Part shown: piece by piece, positions 32,001 through 44,381 of the stretch
Position numbering within the stretch: the stretch's first letter is position 1
Layout of the letters: each line of letters opens with the position of its first letter
NCBI GenBank assembly: GCA_019745275.1
Contig: JAIETJ010000012.1
Coordinates: forward strand, 30,393-94,392
Direction: 5' to 3'
Length of the DNA: 64,000 nucleotides
Source of the DNA: Pseudomonadaceae bacterium
GTDB taxonomy: Bacteria; Pseudomonadota; Gammaproteobacteria; Pseudomonadales; Pseudomonadaceae
Notes under the pieces: generated by a model
Told to the model about the DNA's origin: nothing
The model's database searches: none
The model's input: only the letters and a program-made list of their open reading frames with translations
Program-made: the position numbers and the translations under genes

Positions 32001-33887
32001 TTATTCAGGGCTTGAGGCTGAGTTGGCCAGCCAGCGCTGTAAGATTCGCTGCAGATCGACGCGTTTAAACGGTTTAGCCAGATAATCATCCATACCTGCC
32101 ACCAAGCAAATCTCACGATCACCCTGTAGCGCGTTGGCGGTTAAGGCGATGATCGGCGTGTGTGGTTGGTTGGGTAAGTTACGAATCTGCCGAGTGGCCT
32201 CATAGCCGTCCATAATTGGTAAGCGGCAGTCCATTAGGATCGCCGAGAAAGCCATGTGCTCGACCTTGTGTACGGCCTGGGCACCATCGCCAACCAAACA
32301 CACTTGGTAACCTAAGCTACGCAACATCGCCTCAATCACAGTCTGGTTGACGGGGTTGTCTTCGACCAATAAGACCAGATGGCCATTCGCGCTACTGCTC
32401 ATCGGCGTTTCAATGACCGGTTTGGCCTCTTGCTGAGAGAATGCCAGCGGAATTTCTAAGGTAAATAGCGAGCCTTGGCCCTCAGTGCTCTCGGCACGCA
32501 GCGAGCCGCCCATGCGTTCGGCTAAGGTGCGGGCAATTGGCAAGCCCAGCCCCGTACCGCCATAACGTCGTGAGATCGAGTTGTCGGCCTGCTGAAAGGC
32601 ATCAAACATATGCTCAAGACGCTCGGCACAAATGCCAATACCCGTGTCTTGCACCGTGCAAATTAGCCATAACACATGGCTGTCCAGCGGATGCCACTGG
32701 ATATTCACGGTGATGCTGCCTTCATCGGTAAATTTAAGTGCGTTGCCGAGCAGATTGACCAAGATTTGTCGAATTCGTGTTGGGTCGCCTTGCACTTCAA
32801 ACTGCTCCAGCCCGCTCTGCGTTTGCTGCAACAGTTGTAGGTCGCGTTGCTGGGCGCTGTGTTGGAACACCTGCACCGAGTTTTGAATCAGTTCCAGCAG
32901 GTTAAACGGGATACTTTCCAGTTCTAAGGCATCGCGCTCGATGCGCGAGAAGTCGAGGATATCGTTAATGACTTTGAGTAAATGCTCAGAGGACTCGGTG
33001 GCCAGCGCCGAGTATTCGGCTTGCTCGTGAGTCATTTCGGTGGTTTCGAGTAGCTGCAACATGCCCAGAACACCATTCATGGGCGTGCGCAGTTCGTGGC
33101 TCATCATCGCCAGAAAGTCGGATTTGGCCCGGTTGGCCTGCTCTGAGTCCTCACGGGTATGTACCAATAAATCGATGGCCTGTTGCTGCTCTTGGTTGGC
33201 TTGCTCAAGGCCCTTTGCCAAGCTGTTGATGTGGCGGGCCAGATCGCCAAGTTCGGCACTATCGGTTTGCGGTAACGGCGCGTTGAAATTACCGGCCTCG
33301 ATTGACTTAACCGCTTGGGCCATGGCGCTTATGGGCTGTGAGATGCGTCGAGCTAGGCTGCGGGCTAAGACAAAAATCAGTAATAGGGCGCATAGGGTTA
33401 GCAGCGAAGCCGTGAATAAAATCAGCTGTTGGCGACTATTGAAGCTGTCGTTCGACATGCCTATGACCACTCGGCCGAGGTAGTTTTCGTCGCCTTGCTG
33501 AGTCCTTTTCGGGCTGCCTTGGCGGTGGATGGCGGAGTTGAATAGCTCGATTTGACTGCTGTCTTGATCGGCGCTGCCTACTTGCTCGGCATATACGATG
33601 ATTTTTTCTTGCTGATCGCGCACTTCTAAAAAGCGTATTTGCGGGGTCGCCAATGAGGCCTGGAGCAAGCTGTTTAACAGTGTACGGTTGTCGCTCAGCA
33701 CCCCGTACTCGGTGGCGACTGCCAGTTGATTGGCAATCAGTTGCCCAGTGTTGGTGGTCTCGTCGCGTAAATCGTGTAAGCGGGTAAAGGTAAAGAAACC
33801 GGTGAGCAGCAAGGTTAATAGCAGTGCTGGAACCAGGCTGATGAGTTGCGTGCGGGCATGAATATCCCAGCTGAAGTTAACCTTCAT
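32001..33887 (-). CDS. Hybrid sensor histidine kinase/response regulator (PA1611-like by position)
   Basis: HAMP, MSHELRTPMNGVLGM HisKA, HATPase, C-terminal REC (LMDCRLPIMDGYEATRQIR); next to fabAB. Confidence 0.88.
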   Translation of the reverse strand: MKVNFSWDIHARTQLISLVPALLLTLLLTGFFTFTRLHDLRDETTNTGQLIANQLAVATEYGVLSDNRTLLNSLLQASLATPQIRFLEVRDQQEKIIVYAEQVGSADQDSSQIELFNSAIHRQGSPKRTQQGDENYLGRVVIGMSNDSFNSRQQLILFTASLLTLCALLLIFVLARSLARRISQPISAMAQAVKSIEAGNFNAPLPQTDSAELGDLARHINSLAKGLEQANQEQQQAIDLLVHTREDSEQANRAKSDFLAMMSHELRTPMNGVLGMLQLLETTEMTHEQAEYSALATESSEHLLKVINDILDFSRIERDALELESIPFNLLELIQNSVQVFQHSAQQRDLQLLQQTQSGLEQFEVQGDPTRIRQILVNLLGNALKFTDEGSITVNIQWHPLDSHVLWLICTVQDTGIGICAERLEHMFDAFQQADNSISRRYGGTGLGLPIARTLAERMGGSLRAESTEGQGSLFTLEIPLAFSQQEAKPVIETPMSSSANGHLVLLVEDNPVNQTVIEAMLRSLGYQVCLVGDGAQAVHKVEHMAFSAILMDCRLPIMDGYEATRQIRNLPNQPHTPIIALTANALQGDREICLVAGMDDYLAKPFKRVDLQRILQRWLANSASSPE

Positions 33888-34159
33888 CGCGGCCACCTTG
33901 TGCAACGCAGCGCACAGTGGTGTGCCTGCGCCGACTAAAGTCGCAAGGCGACGTGCGGCAGTGATTAGTGCAGTGTGGCGAGTGGAATAAATACACGGAA
34001 CGACCTTGTTCGCGGTTACTGTGCTCGCATGGTAACTGAGCTAAGCGCGTTTGCCAGCCGTGGCGCCGGTAAACTGTGCACGCGCTGCGCTGTTCGGCGC
34101 AGTTTTGCACTCTATAATGCACACCACAGCCATGCCAATGGCGCATACATGGACAGGTT

Positions 34160-35182
34160 ATGACTCAGCAGCAACCCATTGCAGTGCTCGGTGGCGGCAG
34201 TTTTGGTACCGCGATTGCCAATTTATTGGCCGAAAATGGCCAGCAAGTGCTGCAATGGATGCGTGATCCAGAGCAGGCCGCGTCGATGCGCGCGCATGGT
34301 GAGAATCCGCGCTATCTAAAAGGCATAAAGATTCATTCGGGCGTACATCCTGTGACTGATCTGCAGGCCACAGTCGAGCAATGCGAGTTACTTTTCGTTG
34401 CGCTGCCATCCAGCGCTCTACGCTCAGTGCTGCAACCCTTGGCGGCGCAACTGGCAGGCAAGTCTTTGGTCAGTTTGACCAAAGGCATTGAAGCGCAAAG
34501 TTTCAAGCTTATGAGCCAGATAATTGAGGATGTGGTGCCCGACGCCCATATCGGTGTGTTGTCGGGGCCTAACTTGGCTCGCGAAGTGGCCGAACACGCG
34601 CTGACCGCCACCGTGGTTGCCAGTAGCGATGAGGCTTTGTGCTTGCGTGTGCAAGCGGTTTTGCATGGCCCTCGGTTTCGCGTGTATGCCAGCCAAGACC
34701 GTTTTGGGGTTGAGCTAGGCGGCGCGTTGAAAAATGTCTATGCGATTATTGCCGGTATGGCCGTGGCGTTAGGCATGGGTGAAAACACCAAGAGCATGTT
34801 GATCACTCGTGCCTTGGCAGAAATGACCCGGTTCGCGGTCAAACTGGGCGCCAATCCGATGACCTTTCTCGGTTTGGCCGGGGTCGGCGATTTAATCGTC
34901 ACCTGCTCCTCCGCCAAGAGTCGTAACTATCAAGTTGGTTTCGCCCTTGGCCAGGGCTTGAGCTTGGAAGATGCAGTGGCGCGCTTGGGCGAGGTCGCCG
35001 AGGGTGTGAACACCTTGAAGGTGCTCAAAGCCAAAGCACAGGACTTGCAGGTGTATATGCCGCTGGTCGCGGGCTTACATGCGATTCTGTTTGAAGGCCG
35101 GACCTTGGCGCAGGTGATCGAGCTATTGATGCGTGCCGACGCGAAAACCGATGTCGACTTTATCTCCAGTGCCGACTTTTAA
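34160..35182 (+). CDS. gpsA: NAD(P)H-dependent glycerol-3-phosphate dehydrogenase
   Basis: [21 protein letters not shown]...[11 protein letters not shown]. Confidence 0.96.
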   Translation: MTQQQPIAVLGGGSFGTAIANLLAENGQQVLQWMRDPEQAASMRAHGENPRYLKGIKIHSGVHPVTDLQATVEQCELLFVALPSSALRSVLQPLAAQLAGKSLVSLTKGIEAQSFKLMSQIIEDVVPDAHIGVLSGPNLAREVAEHALTATVVASSDEALCLRVQAVLHGPRFRVYASQDRFGVELGGALKNVYAIIAGMAVALGMGENTKSMLITRALAEMTRFAVKLGANPMTFLGLAGVGDLIVTCSSAKSRNYQVGFALGQGLSLEDAVARLGEVAEGVNTLKVLKAKAQDLQVYMPLVAGLHAILFEGRTLAQVIELLMRADAKTDVDFISSADF

Positions 35183-35269
35183 CGGCACTGGTGTGCGTGC
35201 TCGCTTGATAGCAAATTTAGGATGTTGCCCCAAGATATTCAACTCAGGCGGTCTAATTAGGAGCTTCTA

Positions 35270-35617
35270 ATGAACCAACCCCAGCAAGAGCTAGAACGCG
35301 AATCGATTTTACTGCGCATCCTTTGGATGCTGCTATTTACCTTGGCTTGGCAGTTCGCCGAGTTGCTGCTCGCCGGTGTAGTGCTGGTGCAACTGGGTTA
35401 TAGGCTGTTCTACGGCGCGCCAAGTGCGGCTTTGCTGGCCTTTGGCGACAGTTTGAGCCAATACCTGGCGCAAATCGGCCGCTTCGGTACCTTTAATAGC
35501 GACGATAAACCTTGGCCGTTTGCCGATTGGCCGCAGCCGCAAGCACCGCAAGGCGAGGTCGCCCACAGTATCCCGCCGGCAGCCCACCCGGTGCGCGATG
35601 AAGAGCCAAAATTGTGA
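35270..35617 (+). CDS. DUF4389 domain-containing membrane protein
   Basis: ILRILWMLLFTLAWQFAELLLAGVVLVQLGYRLFYG...SLSQYLAQIGRF. Confidence 0.8.
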   Translation: MNQPQQELERESILLRILWMLLFTLAWQFAELLLAGVVLVQLGYRLFYGAPSAALLAFGDSLSQYLAQIGRFGTFNSDDKPWPFADWPQPQAPQGEVAHSIPPAAHPVRDEEPKL

Positions 35618-35627
35618 GGCTGCAGCC

Positions 35628-36086
35628 ATGAAGCTGTGGTTATTGCGTCATGGTGAAGCCGAACCGCAGGCGCGCACGGATGCTCAGCGCGAACTGACTC
35701 GGCACGGCCGTAAACAGGTGGTGCGCAGCGCCGCGCACTTGCTGGGTCGGCCCTTGACAGCCATTCTTGCCAGTCCCTACATGCGCACGCAACAAAGCGC
35801 GCAGTTGCTGCGCGAGACACTCGGCGGTGGCATTGAAATTATCACTGTACCCTGGTTAACCCCGGATGGTGACTTGGCCGAGGGGCTGCGCTATCTCGAC
35901 GCCCATAGTGCGCAAGAGTTAGTGCTGGTCACCCACCAACCCTTGGTCGGTGACTTAGCTGGTATGCTGATGCACGGCCATCGGCAAACCCCGCTGCCGA
36001 TGCAAACCGCCAGTTTGGCCCAGTTAGATGGCGAGTTTGCGCTGGCTGGAGCTATGTATTTGACTAGTCTGCAGCATCAGTCGTAG
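35628..36086 (+). CDS. sixA: Phosphohistidine phosphatase SixA
   Basis: MKLWLLRHGEAEPQARTDAQRELTRHGRKQV; RHG motif. Confidence 0.92.
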   Translation: MKLWLLRHGEAEPQARTDAQRELTRHGRKQVVRSAAHLLGRPLTAILASPYMRTQQSAQLLRETLGGGIEIITVPWLTPDGDLAEGLRYLDAHSAQELVLVTHQPLVGDLAGMLMHGHRQTPLPMQTASLAQLDGEFALAGAMYLTSLQHQS

Positions 36087-36221
36087 CGTTTTGCTGGCGT
36101 GGCGTGGATAACTGCCGCGGTTCGTTTGCGCCTCTACGTGTCGTGTTTAAGCTGATTGAGCTCGGTTAGCCGGGTTGAAACATTTCTTCGCTTGCGCCTC
36201 CTTGTTTGTACATGCTTTAGT

Positions 36222-36243
36222 AAACCAAGCAAGTGCTTGGTTT
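36222..36243. promoter_or_regulatory. Operator-like palindrome upstream of acyl-CoA synthetase-like gene
   Basis: AAACCAAGCA-ag-TGCTTGGTTT, perfect 10-bp inverted repeat. Confidence 0.65.
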
Positions 36244-36281
36244 GTTCCTCTATTGCAAAAATAATAAGGAGGCTGCCCGTT

Positions 36282-37946
<1,665 letters not shown>

Positions 37947-38093
37947 AGGCCTTGTTGCACGATTAAACACGGCGCGTTGGCCAAGGCTGCCTAGCCTTTG
38001 GCCATAGTGCCGTCATTCAGCCGGGCGCTGGCCATTGCTGTGCAGGCTTAGCTGCCGGAAAATCCACCTATCCTCCTGAATAAGTTTGCCCCT

Positions 38094-38891
38094 ATGTCGC
38101 AGCCCGTATTTTTTGCCCATGCCAATGGTTTTCCCTCGGCCACCTATGGGGTTTTATTTAATGCCTTGGGCGCCGACTATCCGGTGCAGTACTTGCCGCA
38201 ACATGGCCATGACCCACGTTTTCCGGTAGCCGATAACTGGGAACAGTTGGTGGATGAGTTGATCTACCACCTGCGCCAGCAAACTGAGCCGGTGCTTGGG
38301 GTTGGTCATTCGCTGGGCGGGGTACTGCATTACCACGCCGCGTTGCGCCATCCTGAGTTATATCGCGGGGTGGTGATGCTCGACTCGCCCGTGCTGACCT
38401 TGCTCGACAAACTGGTTATTCGCGCCGCCAAACGCTTTGGCTTTATCGACAAAATCACCCCGGCAGGGCGCACGTTAGGTCGCTGTGAGGAGTTTGCTGA
38501 TCTGAACAGCGCGCGCCATTATTTTGCCGGCAAGAGCCTGTTCCGGCGCTTCGATCCGCTGTGCCTTGAGGCTTATTTGCAACATGGTCTGAAACCTGTT
38601 GGTGCAGGGCTAAGTTTAACTTTTACGGCGCAAACGGAGATCAGCATCTACCGCAGTATCCCGCACACCAGCCCGGGGCGCCCCGAGCAGTTGCAAGTAC
38701 CCTTGGCGATGATTCGCGGTCGTCACAGCCGAGTGGTGCTGCCGCATCACACTTGGTCATTGCGCCGGGTTGCCAGCGGCGAGTCGCTGACTCTGCCAGG
38801 TGGGCATATGTTTCCGCTGGAGCGCCCGCAAGCCACCGCCGAATTACTCAAGCAAATTTTTACCCGTTGGGCGCAGCAGGAGTTGGCATGA
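38094..38891 (+). CDS. Alpha/beta hydrolase
   Basis: VLGVGHSLGGVLHYHAA nucleophile elbow. Confidence 0.88.
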   Translation: MSQPVFFAHANGFPSATYGVLFNALGADYPVQYLPQHGHDPRFPVADNWEQLVDELIYHLRQQTEPVLGVGHSLGGVLHYHAALRHPELYRGVVMLDSPVLTLLDKLVIRAAKRFGFIDKITPAGRTLGRCEEFADLNSARHYFAGKSLFRRFDPLCLEAYLQHGLKPVGAGLSLTFTAQTEISIYRSIPHTSPGRPEQLQVPLAMIRGRHSRVVLPHHTWSLRRVASGESLTLPGGHMFPLERPQATAELLKQIFTRWAQQELA

Positions 38892-39751
38892 AGGCGCATG
38901 TTGAAGAAGTACGCTTGCGCTTGCCGCATATCGAGTTAGCCGCACACTTATTTGGTCCCGAAGACGGCCTGCCGGTAATCGCTCTGCATGGTTGGTTGGA
39001 CAACGCCATGACCTTCGCCCGGCTGGCGCCCAAGCTACAAGGTTTACGTATTGTCGCGCTCGATCTGGCTGGGCATGGCCACTCCGACCACCGTCCAGCC
39101 GGCGCCAGTTATGCCATCTGGGACTACGTGCACGATGTGCTGCAAGTGGCCGAGAAATTTGGCTGGCAGCGTTTCTCGCTGCTGGGCCACTCGATGGGCG
39201 CGATTGTTTCAGTGTTGCTCGCCGGGGCTATGCCTGAACGGGTGGAGCGCTTGGCGTTAATCGATGGGCTAATTCCCTTCACCGGCGAGGCTGACAGCGC
39301 TCCGCTCAAACTTGGTGAAGCCCTACGCGCGCAACTGGCCTTGGCCGGCAAAACTAAACCTGTGTATGCCGAGTTTGAGCGTGCTGTTGCGGCGCGCATG
39401 CAGGGGGTGGGCGCCGTTAGCCGCGAGGCGGCCGAGTTACTCGCCGGGCGCGGGCTAATGCCGGTGCCGGGTGGTTATACCTGGCGCACAGATGCGCGTT
39501 TAACCTTGCCTTCACCGATGCGTCTGACCCTTGCCCATACCCAAGCGTTTGTACGGGCGGTGCAATGCCCGGTTAATTTGCTGTTGGCCGAGCAGGGCAT
39601 GTTGCACGCACAGCCAGGCGTGGCGCAGTTGTTGGCGCAACTGCCGTTTACCGTTAACACCTTAGCGGGCGGGCATCATTTGCATTTGGATGACGAGGCG
39701 GGCGCGCAGTCGGTCGCTGATTGCTTCAATCGTTTTTTCGCCATGGCTTGA
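38888..39751 (+). CDS. Alpha/beta hydrolase
   Basis: MKAHVEEVRLRLPHIELAAHLFG...LLGHSMGAIVSVLLAG; ATGA overlap with upstream gene. Confidence 0.9.
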   Translation: MKAHVEEVRLRLPHIELAAHLFGPEDGLPVIALHGWLDNAMTFARLAPKLQGLRIVALDLAGHGHSDHRPAGASYAIWDYVHDVLQVAEKFGWQRFSLLGHSMGAIVSVLLAGAMPERVERLALIDGLIPFTGEADSAPLKLGEALRAQLALAGKTKPVYAEFERAVAARMQGVGAVSREAAELLAGRGLMPVPGGYTWRTDARLTLPSPMRLTLAHTQAFVRAVQCPVNLLLAEQGMLHAQPGVAQLLAQLPFTVNTLAGGHHLHLDDEAGAQSVADCFNRFFAMA

Positions 39752-39757
39752 CCTGTG

Positions 39758-39832
39758 CATTTGCATTTGGATGACGAGGTAGGCGCGCAGTCTGTCGCAG
39801 ACTGTTTCAATCGCTTGTTTGCCATGCCTTGA
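39758..39832 (+). pseudogene. Orphan remnant of an alpha/beta hydrolase 3' end (in-frame degenerate duplicate)
   Basis: HLHLDDEVGAQSVADCFNRLFAMP* vs real C-terminus HLHLDDEAGAQSVADCFNRFFAMA* exactly 81 bp upstream. Confidence 0.9.
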
Positions 39833-39883
39833 CTTGCGCAAGGCAACTGCTCAGGCTCGAAGGTATTGCTAACGGAGCCCGCT

Positions 39884-40546
39884 ATGTTCGATTTGTATAC
39901 CGCTGCCACCCCTAACGGGCAAAAAATCTCAATCGCGCTAGAAGAGCTCGGTTTGCCCTATACCGTGCATGCGTTGCGCTTTGATCAGCTCGAACAAAAA
40001 ACCGCCGAATATCTAAAGATCAATCCAAATGGTCGTATTCCGGCGCTGGTTGATCGTGCCAACGATGATTTTGCGGTGTTTGAGTCAGGGGCAATTTTGC
40101 TTTATTTGGCCGAGCAAACAGGCCAGTTAATGCCTCAGGATGCTAAAGGCCGCTCGCGGGTGATCCAGTGGCTAATGTTGCAAATGGGCGGTGTTGGCCC
40201 GATGCAAGGACAGGCTAATGTGTTTTTTCGCTATTACCCGGAAAAATTGCCTGGCCCGATTGAACGCTATCAGCATGAGACCCGCCGCCTGTACGAAGTG
40301 CTTAATAGTCGCTTAGCTGAGGTTGAGTACTTAGCCGGTGATTACAGCATTGCCGACATCGCTACCTACCCTTGGGTGCGCATTCACGATTGGGCCGGTG
40401 TTGCGGTCGATGGGCTGGAGCATTTGCAGCGCTGGATGGCTGCCATGGCTGCGCGTCCTGCGGTGCAGCGTGGCCTGTTGGTGCCGCATCAGGAAGCCGA
40501 TGCCGCCAGCGTGGTTAAAGTCGCACAAACGATCATCACCCGTTGA
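39884..40546 (+). CDS. Glutathione S-transferase family protein
   Basis: [38 protein letters not shown]. Confidence 0.93.
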   Translation: MFDLYTAATPNGQKISIALEELGLPYTVHALRFDQLEQKTAEYLKINPNGRIPALVDRANDDFAVFESGAILLYLAEQTGQLMPQDAKGRSRVIQWLMLQMGGVGPMQGQANVFFRYYPEKLPGPIERYQHETRRLYEVLNSRLAEVEYLAGDYSIADIATYPWVRIHDWAGVAVDGLEHLQRWMAAMAARPAVQRGLLVPHQEADAASVVKVAQTIITR

Positions 40547-41355
40547 GGGCGGCGATCCGCTTGGGCGGCGTTTTAGTCTGGTCACTCGCGAGCTCCTTGG
40601 CCTGCGCAGCAGATGTTGCGGGCAGTCAAGACCTACCGCAGTTGCCGCGTTTTGGCTCCGCACAAATAGTCGACTTTCGCCAAGTAGACGAGCAAGAACG
40701 ATTGTTCCCCATGGCCCCATTGCGCCGGATTAGTGGCCAGCTACGCATGGAAGCGCAGTTTATCGCTCGTGGTCAATTGACGGCCTTAACCTACCAACTG
40801 CCGGTCAATCATTCGGCCAATGAAGCCTTCAGCGCAGCCCGTGAGCACTTACAAGCACAGGGCGCGCAATTGCTTTTTTGGTGCCAAGGCCGCGACTGCG
40901 GGGCTAGCAGCTTGTGGGCCAACAATGTGTTTGCCAATGCGCAGTTAAATGGTGGCGATGAACAACAAGCCTATGCCTTGCTACGTTTTGCCGCGCCTGA
41001 GCAAAACCGTCTGCTGGCCTTATATGGCGTTACGCGGGGTAATCGTCGCGCCTATTTGCACGCGGAACTGTTCAGCGCCAGCACCCCGTTGGGCGAGTTA
41101 CTCCCGAGCGCCGCTACCTTACTGCGCCAGCTTAAAAATACTGGCGAGTTAGTCATTGCCCAAGAGCTATCACCGCCGTGGTTAACCGTGTTGGCTAACA
41201 GCCTCAAGCTGGACAGCACCTTGCGCGTAAGTCTCGCTGGAGCGCACGCCAGCGAGTGGCAATCGGCTTTGATCGCGCAAGGAATACGGGCTAACCGGTT
41301 GCAATTAGTCGAAGCTGCCGCGGCTGGTTTACAGCTCAAGGTACTGGGCAATTAA
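40543..41355 (+). CDS. DUF4892 domain-containing secreted protein
   Basis: Signal peptide; [19 protein letters not shown]; possible TTG start overlapping GST stop. Confidence 0.78.
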   Translation: MRAAIRLGGVLVWSLASSLACAADVAGSQDLPQLPRFGSAQIVDFRQVDEQERLFPMAPLRRISGQLRMEAQFIARGQLTALTYQLPVNHSANEAFSAAREHLQAQGAQLLFWCQGRDCGASSLWANNVFANAQLNGGDEQQAYALLRFAAPEQNRLLALYGVTRGNRRAYLHAELFSASTPLGELLPSAATLLRQLKNTGELVIAQELSPPWLTVLANSLKLDSTLRVSLAGAHASEWQSALIAQGIRANRLQLVEAAAAGLQLKVLGN

Positions 41356-41440
41356 GCGCATATTCGAATGTGTCCGCAGTCAGCTGATAGACCTGACCAC
41401 TAATCCAACTGCGCCTAGTGGGCGGCAGGGAGCAATGCCT

Positions 41441-42521
41441 GATGTTTAATAATGACCGTCTGCTCGTGCAATTATTGTTTCTGACCCTGCTCGGGGCATG
41501 CATTTTGGTCTTAACGCCGTTCGCCCCAGCTTTGTTCTGGGCGGCCGTGTTGGCTTTTGCTAGCTGGCCGCTGATGCGTATTTTGACCCGTTTGTTGCAC
41601 GGTAGCGCGACTAAAGCCGCGCTACTGATGACCCTCGCATGGATGGTGGTGGTGGCGTTACCGCTGCTGTGGTTGGGGCTTAATTTGGCCGACTACATCC
41701 AGAGTGGCTTGGCGTTGGTGAAGGGGGTGCAGGTTGATGGCTTGCCTGAGCCGCCGACTTGGTTAGCGGCGCTGCCTTTTATAGGCGAGCGCTTGGTGAC
41801 CCTCTGGAACAGTATTGATGAGCAGGGCGTGGCCATGTTTGCCAGTGCTCGACCCTATTTAGGCGAGGTGGGCAACTGGCTGCTGGCGCGCAGTGCTCAG
41901 CTTGGTGGTGGTTTGCTGGAGTTGGTGCTGAGTTTGGTGTTGGTATTCTTTTTTTACCGCGATGGACCTGGCTTGGCGCAGTTCGTCTATGCACTCTTGC
42001 AACGATTGATCGGCGAGCGCGCTGAACATTACTTAAATCTGGTCACCGGAACGGTTCAGCGGGTGGTTAACGGGGTGATAGGCACCGCCGCGGCGCAAGC
42101 GGTTCTAGCCCTGATTGGCTTTTGGATCGCCGGCGTGCCGGGCGCTATCTTGCTCGGTATGTTGACCTTTGTTTTCAGTTTGATCCCCATGGGGCCACCA
42201 CTGATTTGGATTCCTGCCACCGTTTGGCTGGCTTGGAAAGGTGAGTACGGCTTGGCGGTATTTCTCGGGGTGTGGGGAACGGTGATCGTCAGTGGCGTGG
42301 ACAACGTGCTCAAACCGTACCTGATTAGTCGCGGTGGTAACTTGCCATTGGTGGTGGTGTTGCTTGGGGTATTCGGCGGTATTTTGGCTTTCGGTTTTAT
42401 GGGTTTGTTCCTTGGCCCAACATTGCTGGCGGTCACCTATAACCTGCTGACGGACTGGGTGAGCAATGCGCAAGCGACCAACAACACCGCTGTCAATGCC
42501 GATAAAAATACCCAGCTATGA
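41441..42521 (+). CDS. AI-2E family transporter / putative permease
   Basis: Polytopic membrane protein, VGGVIGTAAAQAV-like and FGFMGLFLGPTLLAV motifs. Confidence 0.88.
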
Positions 42522-42635
42522 TTTAAATGTTGGCGGGTTGATTCAGCCCGACACCTACACAAGGGTAAAAGTGCAGCTATAGTTAGCCGCTAATCCTGTG
42601 TTGTTTAATCATATGAATCAAAGGCATCGCAATCT

Positions 42636-44381
42636 ATGCAGTTTGTGCCTCGCCCAACTAAGGACAATGCTATCGCCCAGTTGCTCTGTTGCTGCGCGCT
42701 GGCAGTCGCGCCGCAGATCAGCGCTGTCGAGCAACCGCCGGCAGCACCATTGGCGTTGGCTCAAGCTTGGATTGCCCGTGAATTTCAACCCTCGACGCTA
42801 ACCAGCGACCAGCAATTGGCTGAGTTAAGTTGGTTCATAAAAGCGGCCGCACCTTATCGTGGCATGACCATTCGGGTAATTTCAGAAAACATCGGCACCC
42901 ATGTGTATGAGAGCAACGTGCTGGCGCGGGCTTTTAGTGAAATCACCGGGATCTCGGTGGTCCATGAAATTACCGGCGAAGATGATGTGGTGAAAAAGCT
43001 GCAAACGCAGATGCAAACCGGCCTGCCGATTTACGATGCTTATATCAATGACAGCGATTTTATCGGCGCGCATTTTCGCATGGGTAAAACCCTGGTGTTG
43101 TCTGACTACATGGCCGGCGAGGGGCGGGCGGTAACTTTGCCGAGCCTGGATCTTGCGGACTTTATGGGCTTGCGTTTTACCAGCGGACCGGATGGCAAGT
43201 TGTATCAACTACCCGATCAACAGTTCGCAAATCTCTACTGGTATCGGCAAGACTGGTTTAGCCGTCCAGAGCTGCAGCAAGCGTTTAAGCAACGCTATGG
43301 TTATGCCTTGGGCGTGCCGCAAAATTGGACTGCCTATGAGGACATCGCCGAGTTTTTTTCGGTACATGTACGCGAGCTTGACGGTCAGCGCGTGTGGGGG
43401 CACATGGATTACGGCAGCCACGACCCTTCGCTGGGCTGGCGTTTCTCTGACGCATGGTTGGGCTTAGCTGGGGTTGGCGACAAGGGCCTGCCCAATGGCT
43501 TGCCGGTGGATGACTGGGGAATTCGAGTAGACAACTGCCACCCGGTGGGCGCCTCGATGGGCCGCGGTGGTGCGCTCGACAGTCCGGCAGCTATTTACGC
43601 CATGACTAAATACAAAGACTGGCTGGATAAATATGCGCCGCCCGAGGCCCGCAAAATGACCTTCAGTAGCTCTGCTGAGTGGGTGCCAAAGGGCCAAATA
43701 GCGCAGCAAATATTTTGGTATACCGCTTTCGTCCCCGATTTACTTAAACCCGGCGGGCCCCTGAGCAATACCGATGGCAGCGCGCGCTGGCGTGTGGCGC
43801 CGTCGCCGGTGGGGGCGTATTGGCAAGATGGAATGAAATCGGGCTATCAAGACGTGGGCTCTTGGACGCTGCTGAAAAACACGGCGCCCGATCGGCAAGC
43901 CGCCGCTTGGTTGTATGCGCAATTTACCGTGGCGAAAACCCTGTCGCTGCGCAAAACTTTGGTCGGGCTCACGCCGATTCGGATTTCCGATGTGCAGTCT
44001 GCGGCGATGACCGAACAAGCGCCGCGTTTAGGCGGCTTAGTAGAATTTTACCGTAGCCATGCTCGCGACGTGTGGACCCCAACCGGCACTAATGTTCCGG
44101 ACTACGCCACACTGGCGCCGCTGTGGTGGCAGGAGTTGGGCCCTTTAGTAGACGGTCGGCAGACGGTTGCCAGTAGCCTGCATACGCTGGCCAGTAAAAT
44201 GGACCTTGGCTTAGCGCGTATTGCCGAGAGCGGCGATATGCAGCAGTGCGCGCCGCAAATCAGTGAACCTAAAGGGGCGGCGTTTTGGCTAGCGGAGCCG
44301 GGCGCGCCGGTGCCCAAGACCAATGAGTCTCCAGCAGGCCAAACACTGAACTACCGCGAGTCGATTAACAAATGGCAGTAA
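42636..44381 (+). CDS. Extracellular solute-binding protein, GlpV-like (glycerol ABC transporter SBP family)
   Basis: YRGMTIRVISENIGTHVYESNVLARAFSEITGI...NDSDFIGAHFRMG...LPDQQFANLYWYRQDWF. Confidence 0.8.
   Translation: MQFVPRPTKDNAIAQLLCCCALAVAPQISAVEQPPAAPLALAQAWIAREFQPSTLTSDQQLAELSWFIKAAAPYRGMTIRVISENIGTHVYESNVLARAFSEITGISVVHEITGEDDVVKKLQTQMQTGLPIYDAYINDSDFIGAHFRMGKTLVLSDYMAGEGRAVTLPSLDLADFMGLRFTSGPDGKLYQLPDQQFANLYWYRQDWFSRPELQQAFKQRYGYALGVPQNWTAYEDIAEFFSVHVRELDGQRVWGHMDYGSHDPSLGWRFSDAWLGLAGVGDKGLPNGLPVDDWGIRVDNCHPVGASMGRGGALDSPAAIYAMTKYKDWLDKYAPPEARKMTFSSSAEWVPKGQIAQQIFWYTAFVPDLLKPGGPLSNTDGSARWRVAPSPVGAYWQDGMKSGYQDVGSWTLLKNTAPDRQAAAWLYAQFTVAKTLSLRKTLVGLTPIRISDVQSAAMTEQAPRLGGLVEFYRSHARDVWTPTGTNVPDYATLAPLWWQELGPLVDGRQTVASSLHTLASKMDLGLARIAESGDMQQCAPQISEPKGAAFWLAEPGAPVPKTNESPAGQTLNYRESINKWQ

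Noticed and set aside
34087-34125. CTGCGC-tgttcg-GCGCAGTTTT hairpin upstream of gpsA as a terminator or sRNA
   Set aside because: Only a 6-bp stem, adjacent to a TATAAT box and with no upstream plus-strand gene to terminate; insufficient support.
39752-39832. TGA readthrough of the hydrolase giving a 27-residue extension
   Set aside because: The downstream copy is in frame, but it repeats the same C-terminus with its own stop. No selenocysteine or readthrough context was recognised, so duplication/recombination is simpler.
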